Shown here one piece after another: positions 55,301-63,543 of a DNA stretch of 64,000 bases. The notes beneath the pieces are model-generated. The model made no database searches. It was not told the DNA's origin and saw only the letters and a list, made by a program, of their open reading frames with translations. Source of the DNA: Labilithrix luteola (lineage in GTDB: Bacteria > Myxococcota_A > Polyangia > Polyangiales > Polyangiaceae); assembly GCF_001263205.1 (NCBI RefSeq), contig NZ_CP012333.1:7524001-7588000 (forward strand). The letters run 5' to 3'. Each line of letters opens with the position of its first letter. Position 1 is the first letter of the stretch. A program made the translations under genes and the position numbers.

Positions 55301-55709
55301 TCTTGCCCTGCTGGTTGACGATGGCGACGGCGTTACCGAACTTCGGCCAGCGCAGTGAGGCCGCGCTTCCGAGGGTGGTGTCGGTTTGCGATTCGGGGCC
55401 TGCGTTACCGGGAGCTATCAGTGTCTTCGTGAGCGCTGTTCCGCCCGTCGCGAGGTTCAATCCCGCCCGCGTCTGCGGTGTCTGCCTGGTGACTCCGGCG
55501 CTATCGAGGTATGTCGTCACCGTCCAAGATTGGGGCGGCTGGTTGTTGGTCCCAGTCTCGAACCCGCCGTTGGCGAAGAGGGCACTGCTCGCCTGGCCGG
55601 TGTGCTCGGCGGGCGGGGGTGCTTTTTCTGCGTTACACGCCGCGGCGATTGCGCCGACGGCAACCAGAAGTCCCTTGCCCAGGGGAGTGTGCGATCTTCG
55701 GTGGCCCAA
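52347..55709 (-). CDS. large surface lipoprotein with DUF11 and Cys-rich repeats, MYXO-CTERM-like tail
   Basis: 1120 aa. Start TTG at 55709 with AAGGAG 6 bases upstream; signal with lipobox-like AIAAAC. A galactose-binding-like N-terminal domain (FANGGFETGTNNQPPQSWTV) is followed by two DUF11-type repeats (NENTDITYTLNYKNAGA, APGQKVTYTITVTNAGPNDV). Five or so ~110-residue Cys modules come next (GPCTAANAATVCRSGACS, GCNADDDCSVNKWCNITSHA). The C-terminus GCSVQPGSDSNSGAS, a hydrophobic helix and RKRRR matches the MYXO-CTERM sorting layout. Likely displayed on the cell surface. Confidence 0.88.
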   Translation of the reverse strand: MGHRRSHTPLGKGLLVAVGAIAAACNAEKAPPPAEHTGQASSALFANGGFETGTNNQPPQSWTVTTYLDSAGVTRQTPQTRAGLNLATGGTALTKTLIAPGNAGPESQTDTTLGSAASLRWPKFGNAVAIVNQQGKNANVNSLKQTMTVGPADIDGVDGLAHVRFVLAPVLEDPKHDDDKQPYFFVQLTNVTQGNILYQDYNFASQPGVPWKQIVTGTAPNTNTYKYTDWALVDIAPGSAKLAPGDQVELEIIASGCQPGGHWGQVYVDGMSDGGGSSIPGLFVAATGPAAANENTDITYTLNYKNAGASTTNGTIVEFNTPPNTTFTSLNAPGLTCVTPAAGATGSVKCTVGALAVGGTGSFQITAHIDSGTSGKTITAGDYSIYATGVSPLLGPKVYTDVTKDIAYANVGVTMTSSTATTAPGQKVTYTITVTNAGPNDVSGVGFKDVLPAQFTAASATWTCVGAGGATCTATGTGGINDASISIPKNGTVTYTLTATVDPAAATPGQIANIAGVTMPANASDPDPSNNSVGAYVQILLPNGETCTTNDKCWSNICDGDHKCGLPDTKGPCTKANETVVCRSGECSNDGTCVTAGGCNIDTDCTGGTWCSISTHTCKAKLPNDTAMPTDPPHTAPALNGTCTAPAATLTCVSGVCDVNDSKCGYGTGTGPCTAANAATVCRSGACSTNGTCMPSAGCNADDDCSVNKWCNITSHACTAKVPNGNDVPSDGAHSNPTLNGKCTQDAATLTCESAVCDTDNKCGYADGTSGCTPANAGTVCRSGSCGDDGKCMPNGGCNVDSDCPSGKWCNMSSHACVAKAPNGSGVGNDKDHSSPTLDGKCSPGAGTLTCASGVCDKSDNKCGYIDGTGPCTAANGNVVCRSGACSSTGVCKPTTGCNTDSDCDRASQFCDTGAHKCTAKLDNGAPMPTVSGHTPGLDGKCTTEAAAAVCKSSVCDPTDNKCGFGNGNGPCSVTNAATVCRSGSCDPKDNKCGLQDDSGPCSDGKTCRSGNCNESKNVCGSGCKTDGDCAANQFCRTSDGVCSGKLPDGDPCSSENMCQSNTCNAQICDSIVAEGNGIGCSVQPGSDSNSGASSAAVFGIALGVASLARKRRRSGSSAR

Positions 55710-56300
55710 GTTGGTCTCCTTCGAAAAGCTGTCCAAGTTTCGAACTCTTCTTGATCGCGTCTAGAGGGGCTAAGTGTCAACGGGGATAGCCGCTCCGACG
55801 CTCGATCGGTCGGTGGCACGAACACATCAGTGACGGACTGCACGGACTGCACGGGCTGCGCGAGCTGCGTGAAGCGCGCGCTCTACAGATGCTGTCGCGT
55901 GCGCGCGACAGGTGGGGCTCTGGTCATGCAGACAGGGGCGCGCCTTGGCTCTCGTTGACTAAAGCGAGGAGCGCCGGAAACGAGCTATTGAAGAACGAAA
56001 TGCACCCCGAGAGCCCCGTGACGAGGGTGCATCAAGCGACGCCGCGCAAATGATGGCCGCGGCCCATTAGGCTGTTACGACGGACGACGAGATTGGCGGT
56101 TGGTTCGGCGAGTCGTTCGCTGACTGGGCGCCGACTTCTCCCGCGCTGGTCTCGCGCTATGCACGTCTCGCGCCGTTGCGCCGTCGCGCCGTCGCCGACG
56201 AGCACCCGACGGGTGTCATGGATGAGCTTGAGCTCCCGCACCGTCGCCCACGTCCGCGCCGTTCTCGCTCGATGACGTCTGGCTCGACGCCGCCCTGTCG
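55710..56300. other. 591-base intergenic region with short repeats
   Basis: No convincing gene. Contains tandem ACGGACTGC-type units near 55833-55870 and a perfect 8-pair hairpin CTGTCGCG-TGCG-CGCGACAG at 55892-55911. A frame at 56083-56330 (DEIGGWFGESFADWAPTSPA) looks faintly protein-like but has no start signal and I do not call it. Confidence 0.5.
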
Positions 56301-57146
56301 CTACACGCGGTCCGCCGCGACGATCCGCTGATGGCGAAGGGTCTTCGTGCCTTGTTCGACCTCTGCGCCGAGCGATGCGCCGATCTCGTGCATGTCGCGA
56401 TCGCGCACGACGTCGAAGCCGTACTTGTCGAGCAGCGCCTTCATCTGCGTTGGTGTGAGGGCGGTGCGAAGCGGTTCGCCGATGCGCCGGAGGATGGGCC
56501 CGAGGAAGTGCAAGATGAGCGCGGGCTGGTGATAGGCGATGACGAGGCGGCTTCGTTTGGCCGATCGCTCTGCGATGACCGCGAGCGTCTTCTCGATGTC
56601 GGCCCGCGCCAGGTACATCACGACGCCTTCCCAGATCCAGGTGGTGGGCTTGGCGGAGTCGTGCCCAGCTTTCTCGAGCGCCTCGTCGAGACTGTCGCGT
56701 TCGAAGTCGACGGCGACGAAGCGAATCTCCTTCGCGTGGCGCTCGAGCGTCGGCACGCGTGATCGCTTCACCCGCTGCGTGTCCGGGTGGTCGACCTCGA
56801 AGACCGTCACTTCGCGCAGCTCACTCATGCGCCATGCGCGGCCATCGAGACCTGCGCCGAGAATGACGACTTGGGGCGAGGCTGCGGCACGAACCTCGTC
56901 GTCGATGGCGACAGTACGGGCGACCATCGACGTCGACTGCCGCTGGAGATATTCGCGGCGCAGGTTCGCGCGGAGGCCTTTGACCGGCGCGCCTGCACGG
57001 ACCTGTCTGACGCGTTCGCGTGACTCTTCGGCCAAGAGCTCGATCGCGGTGGGATCGTCGAAGCGAGCTACCGGCGAGCGACCATGGGCCACGGCGCGTC
57101 CCATGCAAACCAGCTCCGCAGTCCGACTTGCCTGGCCCGCTTTCAT
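56301..57146 (-). CDS. class I SAM-dependent methyltransferase (LCMT/PPM1-like)
   Basis: 281 aa. SAM-binding motif VVILGAGLDGRAWR followed by an acidic FEVDHPDTQRVKRS, VAVDFERDSLDEAL, and the family signature TTWIWEGVVMYL. This is the pattern of the leucine carboxyl methyltransferase-like family that is large in actinobacteria and myxobacteria, where it O-methylates varied acids, often polyketide products. No biosynthetic cluster is visible. Divergent from the membrane protein gene at 57196. Confidence 0.9.
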   Translation of the reverse strand: MKAGQASRTAELVCMGRAVAHGRSPVARFDDPTAIELLAEESRERVRQVRAGAPVKGLRANLRREYLQRQSTSMVARTVAIDDEVRAAASPQVVILGAGLDGRAWRMSELREVTVFEVDHPDTQRVKRSRVPTLERHAKEIRFVAVDFERDSLDEALEKAGHDSAKPTTWIWEGVVMYLARADIEKTLAVIAERSAKRSRLVIAYHQPALILHFLGPILRRIGEPLRTALTPTQMKALLDKYGFDVVRDRDMHEIGASLGAEVEQGTKTLRHQRIVAADRV

Positions 57147-57195
57147 GAGCGCACCGTAGCAGGAGTAGGCCGATGGGCTAGCCTTGGGGCTGTCG

Positions 57196-58404
57196 ATGTA
57201 CGATCGCGAACACGCCGTTCGAACCGCGCATGCTCCGTGGGCTCGGTTCGCCTTTCTGGCGTTGATGCTCGTCATCGCGTTCGGAGCGTTCGTCGGGGGT
57301 GTTTCCGCCCGTCACTCCATGTTGCTCACCTTGCTGGCAGGCGCCGTGTTCATCGCTGCGAGCGCCTTGTCGACGGGGTACGTGCCACGTCGCGTGCGGG
57401 CCGAAGACGACGAACTCTTCGTGGGTGATCTGCACCTTCCGAAGAAGGCACTCGAACGAGGGTGTTTCGTTCCGGCCGTCGATGGGAACGCCGCGAAGGT
57501 CGCACTCAAGACGAAGTACGGCGCGGAGATCGACGTTCGCGTCACCGACGAAGCCGAAGCGCGCGAGCTTCTTTCGGCGCTCGGCCTCGACGTGGGCCAG
57601 CAGGCGGCTCGGTTCGCCGTCGCGCGGATGCCGCGGACGTTCGAGCCCGCGGCGTGGGCCATCTCGACGAGCTTCGCGACGTGCGCGGCCGTCGGGGCTT
57701 CGCTCCTTGCTCTGGGCTGGCCGATCCCGTTCATCGTCATCGTGATCGCCATCATGGCCAGGGTGCTCGTCCCCATGGCGCGCCGAGGCACCGTGGATGT
57801 CGGAGCTGACGGAGTGCTTCTCGCGAACGCCTTTGGGCAGCGTTTCCACTCGTGGACCGACGTCACGGATCTCCGCGCCATCGACGCAGGGGTGGAGCTC
57901 GCGCTTCGAGACGGCAAGATGCTTCCTCTGCGCGTGCACGGACGACGGCGCGATCCCGCGAGTCAAGCCGAGCACGTTGCGATGCACGCGCGGATGAGCG
58001 CCGCTCGCTCCGCGCGCGAAGAGGCCGACGTCGATCTCGCTCCGCGCCTCGAGCGACGTGATCAAGGTATCCGTGCCTGGTTTGCTTCGCTCACGCGCGT
58101 GGCGACCGAGACGGATTATCGGTCCGCGATTCTTCGCACGGAGGATCTCGTGAGGACGCTCGAACGCCATGGCTCTCGCGTCGCACGCGTCGCGGCCGCC
58201 ATCGTTCTTTCGCAGCGCGGCGAGGTGGAGCGCGAGCGGGTTCGCGTGATCGCCGGCACATGTGCCGATCCGAAGCTCCGGGTGGCTCTCGATGCGGTCG
58301 TCGCCGGGGTCGACGAAGCGAGCCTCGAGACTGCCGTCGAGGCGCTCGAGGAGGAAGAGGCGAATTCTTCGCCGGCGCGTCGCGGCCTGATTCCCCGATC
58401 CTGA
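57196..58404 (+). CDS. membrane protein of unknown function
   Basis: 402 aa. Two helices at about 20-70 (FAFLALMLVIAFGAFVGGV, LLTLLAGAVFIAASAL), a cytoplasmic PH-like segment, two more helices at about 155-200 (ISTSFATCAAVGASLLALG, FIVIVIAIMARVLVP), then a ~200-residue soluble domain with WTDVTDLRAIDAGVELALRD and a helical, charged end (ERVRVIAGTCADPKLRVALD). The pattern of two PH-like modules after helix pairs is common in myxobacterial proteins of unknown role. TTG at 57184 is an alternative start. Confidence 0.75.
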   Translation: MYDREHAVRTAHAPWARFAFLALMLVIAFGAFVGGVSARHSMLLTLLAGAVFIAASALSTGYVPRRVRAEDDELFVGDLHLPKKALERGCFVPAVDGNAAKVALKTKYGAEIDVRVTDEAEARELLSALGLDVGQQAARFAVARMPRTFEPAAWAISTSFATCAAVGASLLALGWPIPFIVIVIAIMARVLVPMARRGTVDVGADGVLLANAFGQRFHSWTDVTDLRAIDAGVELALRDGKMLPLRVHGRRRDPASQAEHVAMHARMSAARSAREEADVDLAPRLERRDQGIRAWFASLTRVATETDYRSAILRTEDLVRTLERHGSRVARVAAAIVLSQRGEVERERVRVIAGTCADPKLRVALDAVVAGVDEASLETAVEALEEEEANSSPARRGLIPRS

Positions 58405-58538
58405 CACTCGGCGAGCTCTTCGATCGCGGTCGACGCGACAAGAAGCGGCACGCGAATCGAGTGCGTCTGCTTCCGAGAACGCCGTAGACTCGCGTCCCGC
58501 GCAGTTCACACGGCTCCGGCCTCGCTCGGAGGACGATC

Positions 58539-60005
58539 ATGCTCCGGTCGTGCACGATGCACCGCGTTCCGTCTCGTGCGCCGCTCGTTGCGCTCTGCAT
58601 GCTCGTTGCTAGCACCGCTTCCGGCGCTTCGTTCGCGCAGACGGCCGACCCGGCGCCCGACACTCCGCGAACGATGTTGCCGAGCGAGCCGCCAACGAGC
58701 AATGCACCTGCTTCCGAGAGCAGTCCGCCTGCGCCTGAGAAAGAGGAAAACCCGTACGAGCAACGCGAGCCGGCACCGTTTGGGTTCGGGGACTTCTCCT
58801 GGGCACCCGCCAACTACGGCTCAGGAGACAGGCCGCTCAAGGCTGGACCGTTCGTCGGCGAGGTACGGCTCGATACGGCTTATCACTATTCCTTCAATCA
58901 CCCGACCGACAACACCATCTCGGGTTCGAGCGAGGTCTTTCGGCACAACGAGTTCCAAGTTACTCAAATCGGATTCGGCGGGGACTTCTTCTACAAGAAC
59001 GTGCAGGCGCGTCTGATGACGCAGTTTGGCATGTACTCGACGACGACACCGCGCAACGATGCGAGCACCGGCAAGGGACAATGGACTCTCGCCGACGCCT
59101 ACCGCTACATCTCCGAAGCGTACGGCGGGTATCACATCAACGCGCTGGCGGGCATCAATGTCCAGGTGGGTATCTTCATGTCCTACGTTGGGCTGTGGAG
59201 CTATTACAACTTCGACAACTGGACCTACCAGCCCTCGTACGTCTCTTCGAACACGCCCTGGTTCTTCAACGGAATGCGGGTGCAGATCTTCACCAGTGAC
59301 AAGCTCAAGATCGAGCCATGGCTCGTCAACGGTTGGCAGTCCTACGGCAAGTTCGAGGCTGCGCCAGGCTTCGGGCTGCAAATTCGGTGGAACCCGACCG
59401 AGTACTTTTCAATCCTCGGGAATCAGTATTATGGCACCGACACCCTCGGGCTCGCTGGCCGCCATCGCGTCCACTCCGACGACAGCGCGATGGTGCGTTA
59501 CTATCAGAAGAAGGGCGCGATCTTCAGCAAGGCCGCTGCCTCGCTCACCGTCGACGCCGGCTGCGAATGGGGCGATGGCGTCGACTGCGGCTCGCAGTAT
59601 TTTCTGGGCTTCATGACGTACCAGCGGCTCTGGTTCGTCGCCGATCATTTCGGATTCACCGTTGGCGGCGGTGCCATCACGAACCCTGGTCGCTACCTGG
59701 TCCTGCTTCCTCCCATCAACGGCGCGACGGCATTCTCGGGAACACCCTATTTCACGGCGGGCCCCGGCGATGGCTTCAAAGCGTGGGACTTGCAAGTGAC
59801 CGGCGACTACATGCCGCGCGAGTTCGTGACGTTCCGGCTCGAGTACAACCACCGCGCCGCGAACGTCCCGTACTTCTCCGGGCCGGGGGGCATGACCCCT
59901 TCCGGGGGGAATCAGGGAGCACCCGGCTCGTTCGTGGAGGGGTTCGCGCCTGATCTCGTCAAGGTCGAGAACCGCATCACCGCAGCCATGATGGTCAAGT
60001 ACTGA
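58539..60005 (+). CDS. outer-membrane beta-barrel (OmpL/porin-2-like) protein
   Basis: 488 aa. Cleavable signal ending near GASFAQTADP, a Pro/Glu-rich linker to about 75, then a long barrel region rich in aromatic strands: GEVRLDTAYHYSFNHPTDN, AGINVQVGIFMSYVGLWSYY, GFGLQIRWNPTEYFSILGNQ, and a final strand VENRITAAMMVKY with aromatic C-terminus. Resembles the putative beta-barrel porin-2 (OmpL-like) family. It is single-copy with no operon neighbours, so the solute is unknown. Confidence 0.85.
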   Translation: MLRSCTMHRVPSRAPLVALCMLVASTASGASFAQTADPAPDTPRTMLPSEPPTSNAPASESSPPAPEKEENPYEQREPAPFGFGDFSWAPANYGSGDRPLKAGPFVGEVRLDTAYHYSFNHPTDNTISGSSEVFRHNEFQVTQIGFGGDFFYKNVQARLMTQFGMYSTTTPRNDASTGKGQWTLADAYRYISEAYGGYHINALAGINVQVGIFMSYVGLWSYYNFDNWTYQPSYVSSNTPWFFNGMRVQIFTSDKLKIEPWLVNGWQSYGKFEAAPGFGLQIRWNPTEYFSILGNQYYGTDTLGLAGRHRVHSDDSAMVRYYQKKGAIFSKAAASLTVDAGCEWGDGVDCGSQYFLGFMTYQRLWFVADHFGFTVGGGAITNPGRYLVLLPPINGATAFSGTPYFTAGPGDGFKAWDLQVTGDYMPREFVTFRLEYNHRAANVPYFSGPGGMTPSGGNQGAPGSFVEGFAPDLVKVENRITAAMMVKY

Positions 60006-60065
60006 CGCGGCGCAGGCCGGTGCCCGCGCCTCGGCGTGACCATGATCGGTCGAGATGCTTCCTCG

Positions 60066-60653
60066 TCAGTGTTCCTGCGCGATCCAGGAGGTGATGAGTG
60101 TCGTGAGTGCGTCGACGGCGGCGGCTTCGGTCGTCCGCCGCTGGAGCATCTCTTGCGCCATGCCCTCCGCGGCGCCGATGATGCCAACACAGCGGAGGTA
60201 AAGGGCCCGCTTCGATAGCTTGGAATGCGGGGCGAGGGCGGCGCGGAAGATCTCGGCGTAGTTGGCGAGACACGCCCGGCGCGTTGCCTCCATCTCCTCG
60301 GAACCCGCCAGCGCCGCCGAGACGGCGTACCACTCCGGACCGAGCGACGTGTAGCAGCCGATGTACGCCTGGCTCGCGACGCGCGCGATCTCGGGCAGCT
60401 TGGAGGTTCGCTCGAGCGCGTCGACCATCTTCGCGCGCGGCAACTCATCCATTCGCTCGTAGAGAGCCACGAGGAGGCCCGATCGCGTCTTGAAGTGCTC
60501 GTAAGCGATCGGCTTCGTGACCCCTGCGCGTTCGGCCACGTGCCCGAGCGTGAGCGCGTCTGTGCCCTCCTCGCGGACGATCTCGAGGGCCGTCTCGAGG
60601 AGCTGTTCGCGGCGCTCGGCTTTGGGGAGCCGCCTGGCGGAGGTCTCGGTCAT
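60066..60653 (-). CDS. TetR-family transcriptional regulator
   Basis: 195 aa. N-terminal HTH: REQLLETALEIVREEGTDAL then TLGHVAERAGVTKPIAYEHF, the canonical TetR DNA-binding fold. A variable helical ligand-binding domain follows. Divergent from two NAD(P)-binding protein genes; a palindromic site lies between, so it probably represses that operon and possibly itself. The ligand is unknown. Confidence 0.92.
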   Translation of the reverse strand: MTETSARRLPKAERREQLLETALEIVREEGTDALTLGHVAERAGVTKPIAYEHFKTRSGLLVALYERMDELPRAKMVDALERTSKLPEIARVASQAYIGCYTSLGPEWYAVSAALAGSEEMEATRRACLANYAEIFRAALAPHSKLSKRALYLRCVGIIGAAEGMAQEMLQRRTTEAAAVDALTTLITSWIAQEH

Positions 60654-60740
60654 CTTCACCGATTCTAGCAGACGGCTTCCGCGCGCGTGGGGCGTCTCCG
60701 GCACGGCCGCTCTCGACCGTCGGCCATTTCGTTCCGTGGG

Positions 60741-60785
60741 TTGACAGGACGCCGGCCCGGGTTATTACGGTTGGTAACTTACCAA
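60741..60785 (+). promoter_or_regulatory. promoter and TetR-type operator for the 60837 operon
   Basis: TTGACA at 60741-60746, 16-base spacer, TATTAC at 60763-60768. Immediately downstream is the palindrome TTGGTAA-C-TTACCAA at 60771-60785, over the expected transcription start. A partial second copy (ACTTACCAACAGTAAGT) overlaps it. Position and symmetry fit a TetR operator. Confidence 0.7.
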
Positions 60786-60836
60786 CAGTAAGTTGTTGGC
60801 TGCCGCGTGATTCGCGGCGGAGAGGAGCTCGTCCGT

Positions 60837-61844
60837 ATGACCAAGAGCGTGCAAGAACCGGTTCTCATCGTCGGAGGATCCGGCGTCGTCGGCTCGCGAG
60901 CAGCAAAGGCGCTGCGCAAGCTGCATCCCCACCTGCCGGTCGCCATCGGTGGCCGCGATCTCGAGAAGGCTTCGGCAGTCGCGAGCGAGATCGGCAATGC
61001 GGACGCCGTGAGAATCGACCTCGACCGAACCGATCTCGGTCAGCCTGAGGCGAAGCGGTTCAGCGCCGTGGTGATGTTCGTGAAAGACACGAGCACGAAC
61101 GCGCTGCTGTACGCCCAGGACAAAGGCGTTCCGTACGTCGACGTCTCGACCGCCACATTCGAGATCGCACCGGAGGTGGCGCTCTATGCGAGTCGACCGA
61201 GCAGGTCGCCGATCGTGCTGGCGAGCCATTGGCTCGCAGGAGCCGCGCTCCTTCCGACGCTCCATTTCGCGGAGGCGTACGCGAAGGTCGACACCATCGC
61301 GATCGGCGCGGTTCTCGACGAACAAGACATGGGCGGCCCCGCTGCCTACGCCGACTACGAGCGTATTACACAGGTCATTGCGGAGGCGCAGATCTTCGAA
61401 GACGGCAAGTGGGTTTGGGCGAGTGGAGACCGGAGCTCGCGGGTCTTCTCTGCGGTGGATGGTGTGGAGACGCGGGGCCAGGCGTATTCCGTCTTCGACA
61501 CCATGACGCTCGCTGCCGCCACGGGCGCTCGTTCGGTGCGTGTCGACCTCGTCCTCGGAGAGTCCGCCAGCCGGCGGCGAGGGGAACCTTTCTCGACCGA
61601 GTTCGTCATCGAGCTCGCCGGCGTGAAGCACGACGGCTCCTCGGGCCGATCACGGCACGAGCTCGTTCATCGCGAAGGCCAAGCGCCCGTCACCGCCGCC
61701 GCCGTTGCCACGATCGTCGAGCGTCTCCTCGGCCTGGTCGGCGAACCCGTTTCGCCGGGCCTCTACCTGCCGAACGCCTTCATCACGCCGGCGCACATGC
61801 TCGAGCGCCTCGCCGCCTTCGGGACGCAGATCCGCAGCCTCTGA
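60837..61844 (+). CDS. saccharopine-dehydrogenase-like NAD(P)-binding protein, copy 1
   Basis: 335 aa. Rossmann start VLIVGGSGVVGSRAAKALRK and a second strand VAIGGRDLEKASAVASEIG, typical of the saccharopine dehydrogenase N-terminal family. The C-terminal half (ASHWLAGAALLPTLHFAEAY, TGARSVRVDLVLGESA) lacks recognised catalytic motifs. Substrate unknown. ATG at 60837 has GAGGAG 9 bases upstream; GTG at 60807 is the alternative. First gene after the TetR operator, 37 bases before its paralogue. Confidence 0.85.
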   Translation: MTKSVQEPVLIVGGSGVVGSRAAKALRKLHPHLPVAIGGRDLEKASAVASEIGNADAVRIDLDRTDLGQPEAKRFSAVVMFVKDTSTNALLYAQDKGVPYVDVSTATFEIAPEVALYASRPSRSPIVLASHWLAGAALLPTLHFAEAYAKVDTIAIGAVLDEQDMGGPAAYADYERITQVIAEAQIFEDGKWVWASGDRSSRVFSAVDGVETRGQAYSVFDTMTLAAATGARSVRVDLVLGESASRRRGEPFSTEFVIELAGVKHDGSSGRSRHELVHREGQAPVTAAAVATIVERLLGLVGEPVSPGLYLPNAFITPAHMLERLAAFGTQIRSL

Positions 61845-61881
61845 TCACGCGCAAGACCCACAGAAAGACCAGGAGACAACG

Positions 61882-62892
61882 ATGGCATCCACTCTCAAGC
61901 CGGTCCTCGTTCTCGGCGGTTCGGGCTTCGTCGGAACGCGCGCAATCGCCGCTCTTCGCCGCCTTCAGCCCGATCTTCCCATCACCATCGGGGCGCGCGA
62001 TCTCGAACGCGCGAGCGTCGTCGCGAAGCAGACGACCCTCACGAATGCCGTGAAGGTGGACCTCGAACGCACGAGCCTCGGACTGCCCGAAGGTGCGGCG
62101 TACAGCGGTGTGGTCACCCTGCTCAAGGACGACACGCTGAATTCGATGAAATACGCCCAAACGCATGGCGTGCCCTACGTGGCATTTTCGGATTACCTGT
62201 TCGAGATCGCCCCGCAGGTCGCGCTTTACGCTCAGAATCCGGCAAAGGCTCCGATTCTCTTCCTGGGCCACGTCTTCGGAGGCGCGGCGGTTCTCGCGGC
62301 GCTCCACTTCGCTCGCCAGTTCCGCACGGTCGAACGGGTGGCTATCGCGGCCATCATCCACGAGGACGACCACGGCGGCCCGACGACCCAGACCGACGTG
62401 GAACGAGGCGCGCGCGTCGCCAGGCCGCTTCGACGCGAGAACGGGCAATGGGTTTGGGCCAGTACCGATATCGAACGTCCGCTGACGATGTCGGACGGAA
62501 CGACCATCCAGGTGCGTGCCTATCCGGTTCTCGACGTCGCGAGCGTTGCCGCGGCGACGGGAGCGCGCTCGGTCCGTTTCGACCTCGGTGTCCGCAGTGC
62601 CGTGGGGCTCGGACGCGAGAGAAGCCCGGCGGTCGAGATGATCTTCGAGATCTCAGGCATCGACACTGCAGGAAGCTCACGAAGCGTCCGGCACGAGATC
62701 ACCGATGATCAGAACCTCTCGACCGTGAGCGCCCACGGTCTCGCGATTGCCGTCGAACGCCTCCTCGGCCTCGATGGCGGTCCCGCGGTCCCTGCAGGCT
62801 TGTACAACCCCGACACCCTCCTCGACCCGACGCGGGCCGTCGAAAAGCTCACGCAGTTCGGCTCGCGCATCGCCCTCGACGTCGTGCGCTGA
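61882..62892 (+). CDS. saccharopine-dehydrogenase-like NAD(P)-binding protein, copy 2
   Basis: 336 aa, tandem paralogue of the preceding protein: VLVLGGSGFVGTRAIAALRR, ITIGARDLERASVVAKQTT, GVPYVAFSDYLFEIAPQVAL, TGARSVRFDLGVRSAVGLG. Strong AGGAG 7 bases before the ATG. The pair, co-transcribed under a TetR regulator, may detoxify or modify a small molecule that is the regulator's ligand; this is inference. Confidence 0.85.
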   Translation: MASTLKPVLVLGGSGFVGTRAIAALRRLQPDLPITIGARDLERASVVAKQTTLTNAVKVDLERTSLGLPEGAAYSGVVTLLKDDTLNSMKYAQTHGVPYVAFSDYLFEIAPQVALYAQNPAKAPILFLGHVFGGAAVLAALHFARQFRTVERVAIAAIIHEDDHGGPTTQTDVERGARVARPLRRENGQWVWASTDIERPLTMSDGTTIQVRAYPVLDVASVAAATGARSVRFDLGVRSAVGLGRERSPAVEMIFEISGIDTAGSSRSVRHEITDDQNLSTVSAHGLAIAVERLLGLDGGPAVPAGLYNPDTLLDPTRAVEKLTQFGSRIALDVVR

Positions 62893-62962
62893 CGACGGCG
62901 CATTCTGCTCTCACTCCTCGCGGGCCTGCGATCTGAGCGAGTCGTAGGCCCGCGCCGCTCCT

Positions 62963-63433
62963 TCAGGTGGACCGCTCGATCAAGTCGACGACGTCTTTGA
63001 CGTACTTCTTCGCCGAGGGGATTCTTGCCTTCTTCACGTACGCCTCGAGGCGCTGCGGTCCCTCGAGGCCAAGCAAGAATTCGATGCTGTACATCAGCAG
63101 AATTCCGCGAGAGAAGCCGAGCGCTCGTTCCTTCTGGTCGAACGTCTCGACTTCTTCTCCCTTCGGGAAGTCCTGCTTGGCATCCTGTTTCTCGAAGCGC
63201 TGGATCTTCGCGACGCAAAAGTCGATGAACCTGCGGTCGCGCGTCGCCACCAAGCTTTCGATGTCGTGCGGGCTCACCCCGGACGTCACGACTCTGCCCT
63301 TGTCGAACCTGAAGATGGCTTCGTCATATTGGGCATGGATGGATATTCCCGTTCGCCGGCAGATCTCGTCGAGACTCTCCTCGTATTGTGGTGAGAACGT
63401 AAGGTCGTACAGCTCGTGAGCGTCGTTTGCCAT
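62963..63433 (-). CDS. hypothetical protein
   Basis: 156 aa, soluble, no signal. Begins MANDAHELYDLTFSPQYEES and contains KGRVVTSGVSPHDIESLVAT, FIDFCVAKIQRFEKQDAK and LGFSRGILLMYSIEFLLGLE. The composition and the long charged helices look like a genuine coding region, but I recognise no family. Divergent from the lipoprotein gene at 63544. Confidence 0.65.
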   Translation of the reverse strand: MANDAHELYDLTFSPQYEESLDEICRRTGISIHAQYDEAIFRFDKGRVVTSGVSPHDIESLVATRDRRFIDFCVAKIQRFEKQDAKQDFPKGEEVETFDQKERALGFSRGILLMYSIEFLLGLEGPQRLEAYVKKARIPSAKKYVKDVVDLIERST

Positions 63434-63543
63434 GCGAGAGGTCCGGTGGTTCCGTCGGGAGCGAAGTTTCGCAGAATGGCTGCCCCAACGCGAGGGAGCT
63501 CTTGAGACGTGACTGATACGAAGGTCGGGCTAGAGTCCGGCGT

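Noticed and set aside
56083..56330. Possible remnant coding frame (GWFGESFADWAPTSPA...)
   Set aside because: No start signal, no recognisable family, and the latter part loses coding character.
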